64,000 nucleotides of DNA, from assembly GCA_036320915.1 (NCBI GenBank), contig JAXBDG010000007.1, forward strand, positions 1-64,000. The letters run 5' to 3'. Position 1 is the stretch's first letter; every line of letters begins with the position of its first letter. Under the pieces are notes generated by a model, which saw only the letters and a program-made list of their open reading frames with translations, was not told the origin of the DNA and ran no database searches. Origin of the DNA: Linnemannia elongata. Its lineage: Eukaryota > Mortierellomycota > Mortierellomycetes > Mortierellales > Mortierellaceae. Below, in pieces: positions 23,101-34,326 of this stretch. Position numbers and translations under genes: made by a program.

Positions 23101-23523
23101 GAGGAGCAAGCTAAGGAAAGATTAAGAAGGTTGAGATTGACTTACACCGACGATTGCAGAGCAAATGACAGCAATCTCAATAAGATAGGCAATAGCACCG
23201 GTAAAATACCCCAGGAACTTGAGGAGAGGGTGCTTCTTCTTCTCGATCAACTCATTGCGGCCAAACGTCTCACGGCGCCTTTCTACCTCGTCGTCTGAAA
23301 GACCTTGAAGGGGGTCTGTCTGGAGGAGGGCCTCGAGTTCTGGCGAGATTTCTTCAACATGTTCATGGTGGACCTGCTCTTCAATTTCCACGTTGCCGAC
23401 TTTGCCCTCTTTTGCGGCTGCTCCTGCTGGTCCTACTGTTGGTGCTGGAGGTGCTGCTGCTGCTGCTGCAGGAGGTGGGAATGGAGGTTGATCCTGTGTT
23501 TGGATCTCGGATTTTTCGTTCAT
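20147..23523 (-). CDS. PMA1: Plasma-membrane H+-transporting P-type ATPase
   Basis: Type IIIA proton pump that uses ATP to export H+ and energise the plasma membrane. Exons 23523-23146 and 22543-20147 give 924 residues. The N-terminus (about 1-60) is Pro/Ala-rich. The actuator domain carries TGES (about 225-228). The phosphorylation motif CSDKTGTLT puts the aspartyl-phosphate at about D376. The hinge TGDGVNDAPALKKANVG is intact, and TM5 region RITSTVHFLMFFF and TM6 ILNDAATLVIS follow. The membrane segment before the P-domain has the IPVGLP motif of H+-ATPases rather than the PEGLP of Na+/K+ and Ca2+ pumps. The C-terminus ends LGLKLKALEAMRA and lacks a long plant-type 14-3-3 tail. One 602-nt intron interrupts the gene early. 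Family assignment is secure and the proton substrate is inferred from the subfamily motifs. Confidence 0.96.
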
Positions 23524-23943
23524 ATCTGTTTTTTTTTGGGGGATGTGGGTCAGGATATGTAGGCGGGTTAGATGACAGTGGTTGAGTAAGTTAGTCAAGA
23601 TAGGAAAGTAGGATCGAAGGAAGAGGGCCGTGATTGATTCGTGGTGAATGAAAGTTGATTCGCACCTTCAAAATATCCACCAGTCTGTCAATATTTGAAT
23701 TGAATAGGAACCAGTAGGCGGTAGTTGTTGTTGTGGGATGAAAAGAAAAAAGAGTCGATCGCGTTGAATAAAGAATAAAGGTAGGTGAATGGTTGACAAA
23801 GATAATGGGAAAGGCAAGGAGGAGAGAGAAGAGAAAAGGAAAAGATATTAAGAGGAGAAAATGGTATTATTATATTAGGAGTAGATTATTGGAGAAACAA
23901 GAATGGATTGTTCGAAATGGGGCGGGTCTTTTTATATTCTCGG

Positions 23944-23991
<48 letters not shown>
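23944..23991. repeat. Poly(A) homopolymer, 48 nt
   Basis: The longest homopolymer of the window, about 420 bp upstream of the H+-ATPase start codon. In the gene's sense orientation it is a T tract. Confidence 0.9.
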
Positions 23992-23994
<3 letters not shown>

Positions 23995-25243
23995 TCGTCT
24001 TGATTGAGGAGATCAGGCTATCGAAAGAAGGCGAGAAGGAAAGAGGAAGGAGAAAAAAGAAGAGGGAAGGAGAGATTGGTGGTGGAAAGGCACAGTATAT
24101 CAAAGCATTGGCATTGTGCCATTCAATTGATTATGGTCACCTCTTTAATCTTCACTCATTACTCCTATTCTCCAAAGAACAATGAATAAAATAGAGGAAG
24201 AAGAACCGGACTATGGCCAGGATGAGCTCTAATGCTAATGATGACGACCAGGACTAGATGGGGGATTTAGATACGGGCGGATGGGATGAACGGCAAAGGG
24301 AGATAAAGACGAGTGTGTTTGCCGAGAGGTTTTGGCCAGGATGGAATACAAAAAAAAGTGGTGACTCTCCCACTCTAGCGGGAACTAGAACAAAGGACAG
24401 TTAAATTCTTCCTCTTCTTCTCCTTTTTCTTATTTTTTTCATCGTCTGCTTACTGTCTGTTCTTTATCCATGCTGTCGGCTTGAAAAGGAGGGAGAAAGG
24501 GGCAGAAATAAGATAAGCGAGTATGAAAATGCGTATAGAGTACGAGGTGTGTATGTCATACCCACGGAAGGAGGAGGACTGTTACAACCGTTAGTCCTCC
24601 CTTTGACAAAATCACTGTTTACAGAGCAGGAAGCGGATGAAGATCAAGTAATTTTTTTCCTCATTGACGTACTCTTGCTTCCTTTTGCTCTTCGTGTTCG
24701 CTCATTGCCATCACATGAATAACGGGTGGAGAAAGTTCTGGTTGTACTGGAAGAGGAGGCGAAGGAAGGGAAGAAAGAGGAGAGAAAGAAGAGAACTAGG
24801 AGGAGTAGTGAGGAGGAATGGATATGCACGAATGCATATATCAAGTAGTGAAGCGTAGAACAAACCTTTTTTCTGTTATTGTTGTATGCTGCTCGGCTGT
24901 TTTGTCCTTTGCTGTTTGTAGGATTGTTCTCTTTTGGATGCGATATTGCTCTCCAGCAATGATGCAGGTTGGAAAATCAGAAAGAAAGCAAGGGATGCTT
25001 GTTGGACGTAGTGGTGTGGAAGAAGAAAGTCAGAAGGATGACGGGGAAAAAAGAAAGAAAAAAGAATCCTTGGGTGCCCTGTTCGTTATCAACTTTCACC
25101 CCTTGTTTTTTTTCGCCTTTCAACGCACCAATTCACTCACTCGCCGACCCTTTTAATAATCAACTCCATTCACCACCTTTCCAACTTTCCTCGGATTTTC
25201 TTCACCTTCCCTTCCCTTCCCCTCCCTCTCGTCACAACCCGTG

Positions 25244-25244
<1 letters not shown>

Positions 25245-25278
<34 letters not shown>
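25245..25278. repeat. Poly(T) homopolymer, 34 nt
   Basis: Uninterrupted T run on plus in intergenic DNA, followed by TTTTTATTTTT variants. Confidence 0.9.
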
Positions 25279-25280
<2 letters not shown>

Positions 25281-25822
25281 TTTTTATTTTTCGCCTTTGT
25301 GCCACGAAATTTTCCTGCGCGTCGGTATTCAGTTGTGATAGGTTCAAAGTTGAAACCTGGCCAACAAGAGCCCGTAATCCCCGTCAAGCCAAGAGAGAAA
25401 CAAAAACAACCGCGTGTCCTCTTCCATCCGGCCATCGGTACCGAGGACCCAAGTCTGTTTTGAGGTCTGGAACTGCGCTGCGTCTCTGCCCTTCATTTTC
25501 ACTCCTTTTACCCTTTATTACTTCTAACAAAAACAGCAGACGCAAGAAGAATAGAGAATCGAATCTCAAGAATCTCAATCTATAAGAAAAACAAACGACA
25601 CCATTTAACTACAGGCATCCATGTCTGCTGGCATAAAAGGTAGACATTGCGATCTTTTCTCTATCGGAATCTAAATAACTGTTTATTAGATCGTCCCTTA
25701 TTCTCTGTGTTCTGTCGTTCTCCATGAAAAACAGCAACAGATCATAAAGGCTACGTGAACTATCGACAAGCTTCCTGATCTAAGAGATTATGTCCTGATC
25801 CATGAGCTGGAGGAGAGTTATT

Positions 25823-27769
25823 TCAGGCTGTGTAGGATAAGGACAGGCTTGCAAGCGGATCAGTCTCCAGATCTACCGTGCCATCCTGACTTCCTTCGAT
25901 CGACGCGTCCGGATGAGATGTAGTGGTTTCTAGGTCATCAGGATAAGGCGGCCGGGACTGGGAAGACGAAGATGACCCAGAATATGAGGGAGAGCTGTTG
26001 GTGGGTGCAAGAGACGAAAGGCCAGAGACCTTTGGATGCGATGTGAGAGGAGCCCTGTTGCTTGGGCCGGCCGAATCCAAGGCTTCCTCATACGTCGGCG
26101 GGAAGTCGGCCATCGATGGAGACGTAATCGGTGGTGCTGGTTCCTGTTTCACGAAACGACGAATGTTGAGCGACGACGATGGATGGAGTAACATGTGCTC
26201 GGGTATGGACTGTTGTGGTGATGGTGATGGTGCAAGGGCCAAGGTTGAGTTGGTAGGTGCGTTGCTGTTTTCTTCTCCTGAATGATTTTCTGTTGATGTT
26301 CCTGTGGTTATTGTAGGGGGTACTGTTGTGAGAGGGGATAATGATCGGGGCTCGGGGCTGGTGGGGTAAAGGCCCGGGGAGGAGGAGGAGGTTGAGCCAG
26401 ACTGCTCGTCCAATGAGGTGAACGGGATCGAGACTTCGGAAGAGGTGGGCGAAGTCAAGATGATGACAGGGAACCCGTCCTTGGTCCGTTCCTTGCTAAA
26501 GTCGGATAGATCCCAGTCATAGTCATAATTCGATGATCGGGTCGAGGGAGTCTTTTGAAGAGAGGTATCCTTGCCGCTGCGAGATTGAGAGTGGTACACT
26601 CGTGGTTTGGAGGATGTGCCTCCTGAGCTGGATTGCTTGGTCAAGAGACGGACCAGACTGAACCCTCCTGCACGAGACTCATTTGCCTTTGCAGACGAGA
26701 GGAGGGCGCTCATTTCTGGACCTGCAGGAGAAATTCGAGTAAAAGTCGAAAGGGTTGCTGTGTTGTGGTCTGATGGCATGTGCAGTGACTGGATTGACAG
26801 CTGTTGCTGTTGCTGCTGTTGGTGCTGCTGATGTTGTTGTTGGAGCTGAGGGCGATGCTGCATCTGTGGTGGCTGTTGCTGCTGCTGTTGTGGTTGTTGT
26901 GGTTGTTGTTGTTGTTGCTGCATTGGCAGTTGGGTCCTTTCAGCGGCCGACTTTCGCCTAGCCCTTATCAGGCAAAAAGCGAGGGTGAAGATGGCCAGCG
27001 CCACGGCGATGGCGATAAAAGCAAAGAGGACCTTTTCAGACGAGGCCATTTTAGATGAGTCCTTCGGATTGTAGGCGTTTGAAGGTGAGTTGGTAGAGCC
27101 ATCAATGCCTGCGTCTGCCTCGAGGGGCATGGAGTTTGCCGGAAAGGTGTTGGTGTCCTGTTGTGAGACTTGGTCGTTGCCACTTGCAGCTGCTACTTGC
27201 CTTTTGGCGAGTTGGCGTTGAGGTTGAGGTTGCTGTTGCGTTCTGACCTGTTGATGACGGTAGTGATGGTCTTGTGGCGTAAAGGAGCAGCAACCGGGTG
27301 AAGAAACGACTAGTCGTTGTTGTTGCTGTTGGTTGCAAGGAGGATATGCTATGGAAGATGATAATGATGATAATGATGGTGATGATGATAATAATGCTGT
27401 CGAGTCATTGACAGGTAGCCCTTGCTCCCGCAGTTGCGGTGGTTGTTGTCCCTGTCGCTGTTGCCGTTGCTGGCGAGAGAGTCGTTGCCGTTGAACTGGG
27501 CGTCGAGAGGGGGCGGCTTGTGGGCAATGTGAGCGAGGAGAAATAGGTGGTGGAGAAAGAGGAGACGATACTTCTACTTTTGCTGTTGTGGAGTGAGAAG
27601 CAAAAGCCAAGTTGTTGCTACTGTTGGAGCAAAAGATCAGGAAAAGGGTAGCGATGAGGAATGAGGAGGGGATCGGGGCTGGGGTCGAGCGAGTCCTGGC
27701 TGTGCTGTTGGGAGTGTCTTGTGTCAATGAGGAGGAGGAGGTGGTTGATATTACTGTTGCTGCTATCAT
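25823..27769 (-). CDS. Poly-Q single-pass membrane protein with PPxY motif
   Basis: Not a family I recognise. One uninterrupted frame of 648 residues starts at ATG 27769. Residues about 35-47 (SSFLIATLFLIFC) look like a late signal sequence or signal anchor. About 60-240 is Gln/Arg/Ser-rich and contains a dibasic LAKRQ site (189-190) of the kind cleaved by Kex2. A clear membrane helix lies at about 247-268 (VLFAFIAIAVALAIFTLAFCLI) followed by the stop-transfer RARRK. The cytoplasmic part begins with poly-Gln (about 280-330), then a Ser/Pro-rich disordered tail with PPTYEEAL at 557, a PPxY motif for Nedd4/Rsp5 WW domains. Layout resembles Mid2/Wsc-like or mucin-type surface sensors, but no WSC domain or other extracellular fold is seen. 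The unspliced model is unusual beside its multi-exon neighbours. Confidence 0.75.
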   Translation of the reverse strand: MIAATVISTTSSSSLTQDTPNSTARTRSTPAPIPSSFLIATLFLIFCSNSSNNLAFASHSTTAKVEVSSPLSPPPISPRSHCPQAAPSRRPVQRQRLSRQQRQQRQGQQPPQLREQGLPVNDSTALLSSSPSLSSLSSSIAYPPCNQQQQQRLVVSSPGCCSFTPQDHHYRHQQVRTQQQPQPQRQLAKRQVAAASGNDQVSQQDTNTFPANSMPLEADAGIDGSTNSPSNAYNPKDSSKMASSEKVLFAFIAIAVALAIFTLAFCLIRARRKSAAERTQLPMQQQQQQPQQPQQQQQQPPQMQHRPQLQQQHQQHQQQQQQQLSIQSLHMPSDHNTATLSTFTRISPAGPEMSALLSSAKANESRAGGFSLVRLLTKQSSSGGTSSKPRVYHSQSRSGKDTSLQKTPSTRSSNYDYDWDLSDFSKERTKDGFPVIILTSPTSSEVSIPFTSLDEQSGSTSSSSPGLYPTSPEPRSLSPLTTVPPTITTGTSTENHSGEENSNAPTNSTLALAPSPSPQQSIPEHMLLHPSSSLNIRRFVKQEPAPPITSPSMADFPPTYEEALDSAGPSNRAPLTSHPKVSGLSSLAPTNSSPSYSGSSSSSQSRPPYPDDLETTTSHPDASIEGSQDGTVDLETDPLASLSLSYTA

Positions 27770-28377
27770 TGTGAGTGGAGAGAGTGTGAGTGAGGTTTAG
27801 TGGCGATAGAAAAGAGTATTGTGAGTTAGTGGCGTGTGTGTTGTTGGTGGTGTCGTTATGGGCTTGAAGAAGGAACGAAGGAATGAAGGAATGAATGAAC
27901 AGAGAGAGTGATTGAGAAAGAGAGAGAGTGGAGGCGTTGGAGGAAAGAACATAGAGAACAGAAAGAGGAGAGAAAGGAGGAGGAGTGGAAGGGTGGAGGG
28001 TGCGCTGAAAACGATTTATTAAAAATAACATGAAAATAACATAATGTGGTCAGGTGAGTGATTTGGGGGGGGATTGGATAGGTGATGGGCGATGATGATG
28101 ATGAAAATGAGGAATCGAATCCGAGGTGGAGCAACTCTTTTTTTTTTGATCTGATCTGTGTATCTCAGGGGCAGGGTCAGGGAAAGGCTGAAATGAAATG
28201 AATGACACATCCCATTCTTCGTCTCTCACTCTCCCTCTCTGCCTGTCTTTTTCTTTTTGTTTTCTTTTTTTTTTTTCTTTTTCTTTTTTTCCTTCTTTTC
28301 TCTCAAATCTTCTCCTCTCTCCTCTTCTTTTTCTTCACTCTCTCTCTCCTTTCCATCCACATATCCGCTCATAATAA
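27770..28377. other. Divergent promoter region
   Basis: Lies between the minus-strand poly-Q membrane protein and the plus-strand mitochondrial carrier. GA-rich to the left and CT-rich to the right, so each gene has a pyrimidine-rich sense leader. No additional gene seen. Confidence 0.5.
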
Positions 28378-31126
28378 ATGTCACAAATCATGGCACACTC
28401 ACAACAAGAACAGGCCGCCGCCGCCAAAACCAGCAAGTAACGACCCACCATACTACACTTCTTTTTTTTTTTCCACTTTCCTTCTTTCTTGGTCCCAAGC
28501 ACACTCATGCTTGCATCCTCCGACAACGACAGCGAAAACACACCGATGGAAAAATAACAACAAACATAACCTCAAGGAATCACAACAAGAGAAACTCATC
28601 CGCCTTTGCTGACATCTCATTTTTGTACTCATTCTTTTTCTTCTCTTTTTTTCCTCCATGATACAGGTTCGCACAGAAACTCGCCGCTGGTGCTATTGCT
28701 GGTATCACCGGTGTGCTGATTGTCTATCCTCTTGACATGGTCAAGACAAGGTAAGCCATGATTTCCATCTCATCTTTTTTGCTACGTTTATTGCGCATTT
28801 GTGTTGATATTGGCAAGAAAACCCCCCAATTGCACAGTGAAAAGGTCGTCTTTTCTTGGTCACTCATCTTTTTTCTCCTCTTCCTTGTCAAACTGGTAGA
28901 TTGCAGAATCAAAAGGTGGATGCCGCTGGCAAGCTGCAGTATCGAGGAGGGTAAGCAGCCTTTCTGCCTCTTTATTTTTTTTTTTCTCTTTTCTCTTGCT
29001 CATCAAAGGATCGGTTATCAGGATATAAACACTCATTCCACGACTCACAGGAGGAAAACGTCAAACAAGGCTGTTGGGCAAAACAGACACATAACTCGAG
29101 TCAGGAATAGCAAAGCAAGAGGACTCCAGTTATAGAGAGATGACCCACGGATACAGCCATCCATTTTAGCCGACACAAGGAACAACTAAGGGAACAACTA
29201 AGGGAACAGCAAAGGGAATAGCAAAGGGAGCAACAAAAAAAAAGAGAGGGGAGAACTATGACCACATGGAGTCGAAGCGTGGGAAGGCACAACAGACGAA
29301 AGATATATATATGCCCCATGCATCATAAGAATGAGCTCGGTCTTCACCAATCCGGACTAGTCCTTGCCTTCCTTTATTTGTGTTTTGTGCTCCTTGCTTT
29401 TCTTTTTCTTCTCCACAAAACCCAACACAACTCAACCCACAGAACACCCAACAACGGAGTAACAAACAACCACTTTTTGTTCATCGTGGGCGATTCGGCA
29501 GAAAAAATACCTCGAGGATACCCACACACGATCTATGAAAGACAAAACTTTTTTTTTTTTTTTTTGGACATACCTCGCTTTGTTTACCTTGACATATTCC
29601 CCTCAACTCCACACAGACAAACCCCTTTTTTTCAAACAAAGGGCTCTTCTCGATCCCCATCCCCCGCTCTTTATTCTTTCAAACCGTCTTGCCATTCGTC
29701 CATTCTTTCGCTTCGTTTGTTCGACAGGAAGATGGAAAGTGGAAACAGGAAACAACAACCTACGCAGCAACACCACAAGACACTCACAAAGGATACTCAT
29801 AAATAAATATGATGAGCCCTTTACTGTCCAAAAGATCTGATCCGGAAAGTGAAAAAAGGAAAGAAAAAAAAATGACTCGTCTGGCTGACCCATTCTCATA
29901 TTCTCCCTCTTTCTTTCTCTCCACCCATGCAATCAATTTCACAGTCTGGATTGTTTCCGCCAGGTCATTGCAAAGGAAGGAGCTCGCGGTCTTTACCGTG
30001 GTATCGTCCCTAATTTGATCGGAATCACCCCAGAAAAGGCCATCAAGCTGGCCGTCAACGACTTTTCTCGTGAGTACTGGGCTGAGCGCACCAATGTTTC
30101 GGAGGACAAGTTGGCGATCCAGTATGGTATGTTGGCCGGTGCCACCGCCGGATTCTGTCAGGTCATCGCCACCAACCCCATGGAGATCGTCAAGATCCAG
30201 ATGCAGGTCGCAGGCGCACAAAAGCTCGCGCCAGGAGAACAGCGTCCTACTGCTATGGGTATCGTCCGCAGCCTTGGACTCCGCGGACTCTACCGTGGTA
30301 CCCCCGCCACCCTCATGAGGTACACTTCGGAGCTCGTTTACCACCCTTCATTTTACATTGCAATACTTTACGGCTTCAAAAGGCCATTGGACCTTACTGA
30401 ATCCATTTTACTAAACAACTACCCATTCTCTTTTCTTTCGCTTCGAATAGAGATGTCCCATTCTCGATTCTGTTTTTCCCTCTGAACTCGTTCCTCAAGC
30501 TTCAGGGCGCGGATGAGGACGGAAAGACTTCGTTCTCTGTCATTTTGGGCGCAGGACTTGTTGCTGGTGTTGTTGGAGCATCTGCTGTTACCCCTGCTGA
30601 TGGTAGGATTGAATTCATTTTGAGCCTCAGGATGTAGCGAATGATACCTTTTTTTTGACAGTATCTGTTCATTCACTGACTCCCCTTTACCTGCACCTTT
30701 CATCTCTCGACTTTTACGACGACGAACAGTTATCAAGACAAGACTCCAGGTTGCACGCAAGCCTGGTGACCCTGTGTACCGTGGCATTGTCGACTGCTTC
30801 CAGCAGATCGTCAAGAACGAGGGTCCTGCTGCTCTGTTCAAGGGTGTCGTTCCAAGATCTCTCATTGTCGCCGTAAGTTGCTAACAGTTCAAAAAACAAA
30901 ACGTTAATGGATGCCCTATCATTTTTCCCTCCTTTTTTGGGGTTTGACAAAGATACTAACCATCCGCTGTTCTTGTTCTTCGCTTCGTTTTCCGACTTAG
31001 CCCATGTTTGCGATCGCATTGGCTGTGTATGAGCTCCAGCAGCGCATCCTGGCCCCTGGTGGGATTGAATTGGGATCCACACATACGACAACAAATGCCC
31101 CCATCATGATGTTAGACAGGAAATGA
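28378..31126 (+). CDS. Mitochondrial carrier, glutamate-carrier-like (SLC25A22/18 type)
   Basis: Inner mitochondrial membrane carrier of the SLC25 family, most like the glutamate/H+ symporters. Exons: 28378-28436, 28667-28750, 28900-28950, 29945-30319, 30451-30602, 30730-30872 and 31001-31126 (329 residues). The three Solcar repeats carry the signatures YPLDMVKTRLQNQ, TNPMEIVKIQMQ and TPADVIKTRLQVA. The first repeat is followed by GLYRGIVPNLIGITPEKAIKLAVND, whose TPEKAIKLA segment is characteristic of glutamate and aspartate-glutamate carriers. There is no N-terminal EF-hand region, which argues against an aralar/Agc1 type. Intron 3 is unusually long (994 nt) and holds a 12-bp tandem repeat. 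Substrate is inferred from signature residues, not shown. It converges on the NIPSNAP gene. Confidence 0.92.
29180..29233. repeat. 12-bp tandem repeat in carrier intron 3
   Basis: About 4.5 units: GAACAACTAAGG twice, then GAACAGCAAAGG, GAATAGCAAAGG and a partial GAGCAAC. It sits inside the 994-nt intron and probably contributed to its size. Confidence 0.8.
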
Positions 31127-31444
31127 TCGCCCTTCCTCGTCCTCATTTCCTTTTTACTTCATTGCATTTTTTCGTTTTTCCTTCTTTCTTCTTCCTGCAA
31201 TGAGCAGGAAAAGTACCCTTTTCTTGCCTCCTCTTGTATTATTTTTTTTGTTGTTTTCCCCTTCAAAACCATAGACTGGTCAAGTCGACGAACCTATACA
31301 TTACGACCGATACCTCATTTTGTAGACTACTAAAAGATGACGACCTCCTCCTTAATCCATGCCATTGGAATTGCAATGATGATGATATTCCATGCCGCAG
31401 ACAAGGTTTATTTGTTTTAGTCCTGAATTGAAAAATCCGTGTGT
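31127..31444. other. Convergent 3' flanks
   Basis: 318-bp spacer between the stop codons of the carrier (plus) and NIPSNAP (minus). T-rich on plus. No gene seen. Confidence 0.55.
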
Positions 31445-32545
31445 TTACTTGAGCGAAGAAAAGTCCATTGGGAGCAAGATGTTGGCCTCCATTCTCTCAA
31501 TCAAGCGCACTATTGACCGAGTAAGAGAAAAAGGAAGGCTGAGTTAGATAATGTTTTTGGTGTGAAGGGGTCAGTCATGAAGCACTGGTTGGTGCTTGGT
31601 CAAAGGTTGCGTACCGGTATTGTAGACAGTCTCTGCCCATCCGTCGACCTTCCAGGCCTGCTCGCGTGTCTTTTTGCGTGTCTCCAGGTCACTATACATT
31701 TCATTATCGTTTTTTAAAGAAGAGTTCGAGGTGAGTTGTCCAATCGCCTCATTTGAGGTGAAGAAACCGCAAAACAGAGTGTTCCTTTTACATGACACGT
31801 ACGGGTAGTTCCACATGTGGTGGACATAGTTAAGCTTTCCGAGCTGAGAGAACCATGCTCCAACGGGCTCACAGAATTGGCGTCTGCACTCGAGACCACG
31901 GCGCCAGTTGGTCTCCCACTCCAGAAGGTTACCGGGCTAATAGATGTTCATAGACAAAGAGCATGTGTGTCAGCGACAAATTGTTGTAAGTGCTTCCAAG
32001 GAGTTGAAGCAGCAACTACAAATGGAAAAATGGTTGAATGGAATACCTTCAAGAGATAGGTTCGCATCTCGTAGATACCGCCGAGGGCGACTGGGGGTCG
32101 AGACTTCCAGAAGGCGAATTCGAGGCAGATCTGGTTGTCGCGGCTGATGAGCATGGGTCGCAGGTCCTTCAAGAACTTTTGGTACGTCTATAATTGTCAT
32201 GAACAAGGTGAGAAGTGTACAAAAGGTGCGAGCGGAAGCTGAATTAGTAAAGAGATCGCCGATGACGAAGAGTGCGAGACTTGCTTTTGTTGGTGTAAAG
32301 GGTCTTGGTGCTCCGTGCATGCAGGAAGTAAGATCCACTTACTGGGTCTTTACGCAATCGGTCCATCTCCTGAGTATGACCGAGGTATCCCTCAAACTCC
32401 CAGATGTGAACTATAGTCGATGGTAGAGGTGTTGACATCAAGGTTAGTTTTTGTTGGTGCGAAGTTGGTTCTTGTCATATCCCCACACCCACGCCTCTAT
32501 GTTATGAAGATGCGGCGACCCATCCAACTTATTCTCCCACACAAC

Positions 32546-32590
<45 letters not shown>

Positions 32591-33918
32591 AACACGGGTC
32601 CTCCTCCCTTCCTTCTTGCCTTTGTCGAGATCATGTCTGCATTTGAGTTCAAGTGCTCTCGAATCGATAGGCGCTCCCACCACCAATATCTATTTTTTGT
32701 GTTATTCACCCACACATTCGGCCCACCCCACATATATACGCATATACAAGATAGATAGACGGAGAAGAGTGTTCTCGGCTTTGCTCATTCAACAAATAAA
32801 AAAAACCTCCGTCATTCGCCTCTGTCGCTTCAAGTCTGCCTTTGTCTCCTCCAAAATCCAAAACCAAACCCAATCCAAATATGCAGCGATACGCGTGAAT
32901 ATCCATGTAGACACGCATGACGTCGCGCATAGATGAATGGGTGGGGGTCATGGGGTCATTCCTGGCTCCCATTTCCCTTTGCCAGCGCCATCTCCTTTCC
33001 CTTTCTTCCTGCAGCACATAAAACAACTTCCATCCTGCACACACATAAAAAAAAACAATGTGAACCCAAATATACAAGGGTACGAAATGAGGTCGTGTGA
33101 GAAAAAAAAAAATACTTGCCCGCAGTGTCGAGTTCGCCGATTTCCGTCAGCCAGCTTCCAGTTAAACGAATCTGGTTATTGGACTCCTTGACAATCCTGG
33201 GGAACACGTCCGACCTGTTGAGGGTGATGAAGAATGAGAGGAAAAAAGGAAGGCCCCAAAGGGAGGTGAAAAGCAACTTTTAGTTGAGGTTTTTTTGAGA
33301 TGAAGACGCGTGGGAACGAGATCCCCTTACACCAATACCAGTTGGCGGTGTCCTCGCGCCACGATTCTCTGAGCAAAGCCAAGTGGACACGGCATTAAAC
33401 GAAAAGAGTGCATGCTGTACGTACACAAGTTGGACATAGTCGTCAAATCGCTCGGGTCGGATACGATGTCCTGTATTTATATATGTCAACAATGCAAAAC
33501 AGTTAGCAACCAATATAAATATGAGATTCCTGCAAATACACAAAAAGGCTAACATGAACGCTTGCTTACTCTGGAGCTCGTGGACGTATTTGCCTCTAGC
33601 CAAAGAAACACCCCAAGACTCTTGACTCTGTATCTTGGGCAGGGTACCGGATCCATGAAGAATACTGTTGACAATGCCGCTGACCTTTCCAAGAGGTTTA
33701 TTGTTGGAGGAATCCTTGGTGTTACTGTTGCTCTTGTCGCTGTCGGAGAATTCGACTTCGGTGGCGGTGCCACCTGCTGCTGGGTTCTTGGTGGAGGACA
33801 GTGCGCGGGTGACCATGGGCAAGGTTACGGCGCGGGGTGCTTGAATGGTAGCGACGCGAGAGGAGGAGACCAGGGCGGCCCGGGCAAAGGAGGCTTGGTT
33901 TCTGAGAAGGGCGGACAT
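31445..33918 (-). CDS. NIPSNAP family mitochondrial protein
   Basis: NIPSNAP proteins are mitochondrial, and in animals they act in mitophagy and metabolism; the fungal role is not established. Exons: 33918-33570, 33470-33425, 33214-33120, 32410-32343, 32187-32047, 31936-31803, 31691-31615 and 31509-31445 (324 residues). The Arg/Ser/Ala-rich N-terminus (about 1-45) looks like a mitochondrial presequence. The first NIPSNAP half runs KYVHELQ, HRIRPERFDDYVQLV, LTGSWLTEIGELDTAVHIWE and FEGYLGH. The second runs LEFAFWKS, GGIYEMRTYLLKPGNLLEWE, GAWFSQLGKLNYVHHMWNYP, AWKVDGWAETVYNTV and the closing IERMEANILLPMD. Order and spacing match animal NIPSNAP1-3. Intron 3 (709 nt) starts with GCAAGT, a GC-AG intron, and contains a 38-base A run. 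All phases close. Confidence 0.93.
32551..32588. repeat. Poly(A) homopolymer, 38 nt
   Basis: A run on plus inside intron 3 of the minus-strand NIPSNAP gene, so it is a T tract in the pre-mRNA. Confidence 0.9.
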
Positions 33919-34326
33919 GGTGGTTTAAAGAAAGCTGTTGGAGTGGGGAGGGTGAGAGACTAGGAGTCGCTTCTGGGGAGGGTACTGAAGCGCGGGGAAT
34001 ACGATAGGATGAATGGAGCGGTGGGTGTGAGGAGGAGTTGGGTAAAAGTGTGAAGAAAAGAAAAGAGAAGAAAAGAAAAGAAAAGAAAAGAAAGATGCGT
34101 AACAACGAAAAAAGGCAAAGTGGTGAAAGGGGACCAAGCACCAGGTGTGAGCTTGGGGAGGCTTGATACGAGTGCGAATCTTTAAACATAGTGTCATGTG
34201 ATAAAATGGATAAGTTTCCTGCGTTATATGTTTGTGCTCTTTTTTCTTCTCCTCTGCATCAACAGCACCCCCATCTCACCAAACAACTCATCAACACAAG
34301 CCGACACACCTCTATCTTACAGGACA
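33919..34326. other. Divergent promoter region NIPSNAP / Ima1
   Basis: Contains AAAAG iterations (about 34054-34092) near NIPSNAP. On the right is an in-frame ATG at 34228 for the Ima1 frame that would add a hydrophobic MFVLFFLLLC leader. No separate gene seen. Confidence 0.5.

Larger units (their letters stand above)
23524..25822. other. Intergenic, 2.3 kb, no gene recognised
   Basis: Upstream DNA of the H+-ATPase gene, strongly purine-rich on plus (GGAAGAAGAGAAAGG-like, so CT-rich in gene sense) and containing a 48-base A run. Further right are a 34-base T run and AT-rich sequence up to the 3' end of the poly-Q protein gene. Open frames of 60-160 codons are present but are low-complexity or lack any family resemblance. 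No tRNA or rRNA seen. Confidence 0.45.

Noticed and set aside
26755..27058. Plus-strand Leu/Val-rich frames
   Set aside because: These are antisense of the poly-Gln tracts (CAG/CAA read as CTG/TTG) in the membrane protein.
33280..33400. Apparent extension ESWREDTANWYW on minus resembling a NIPSNAP segment
   Set aside because: A better match (LTGSWLTEIGELDTAVHIWE) is present at 33214-33120 and 32410, and joining that exon keeps phase. The first segment falls inside intron 2.
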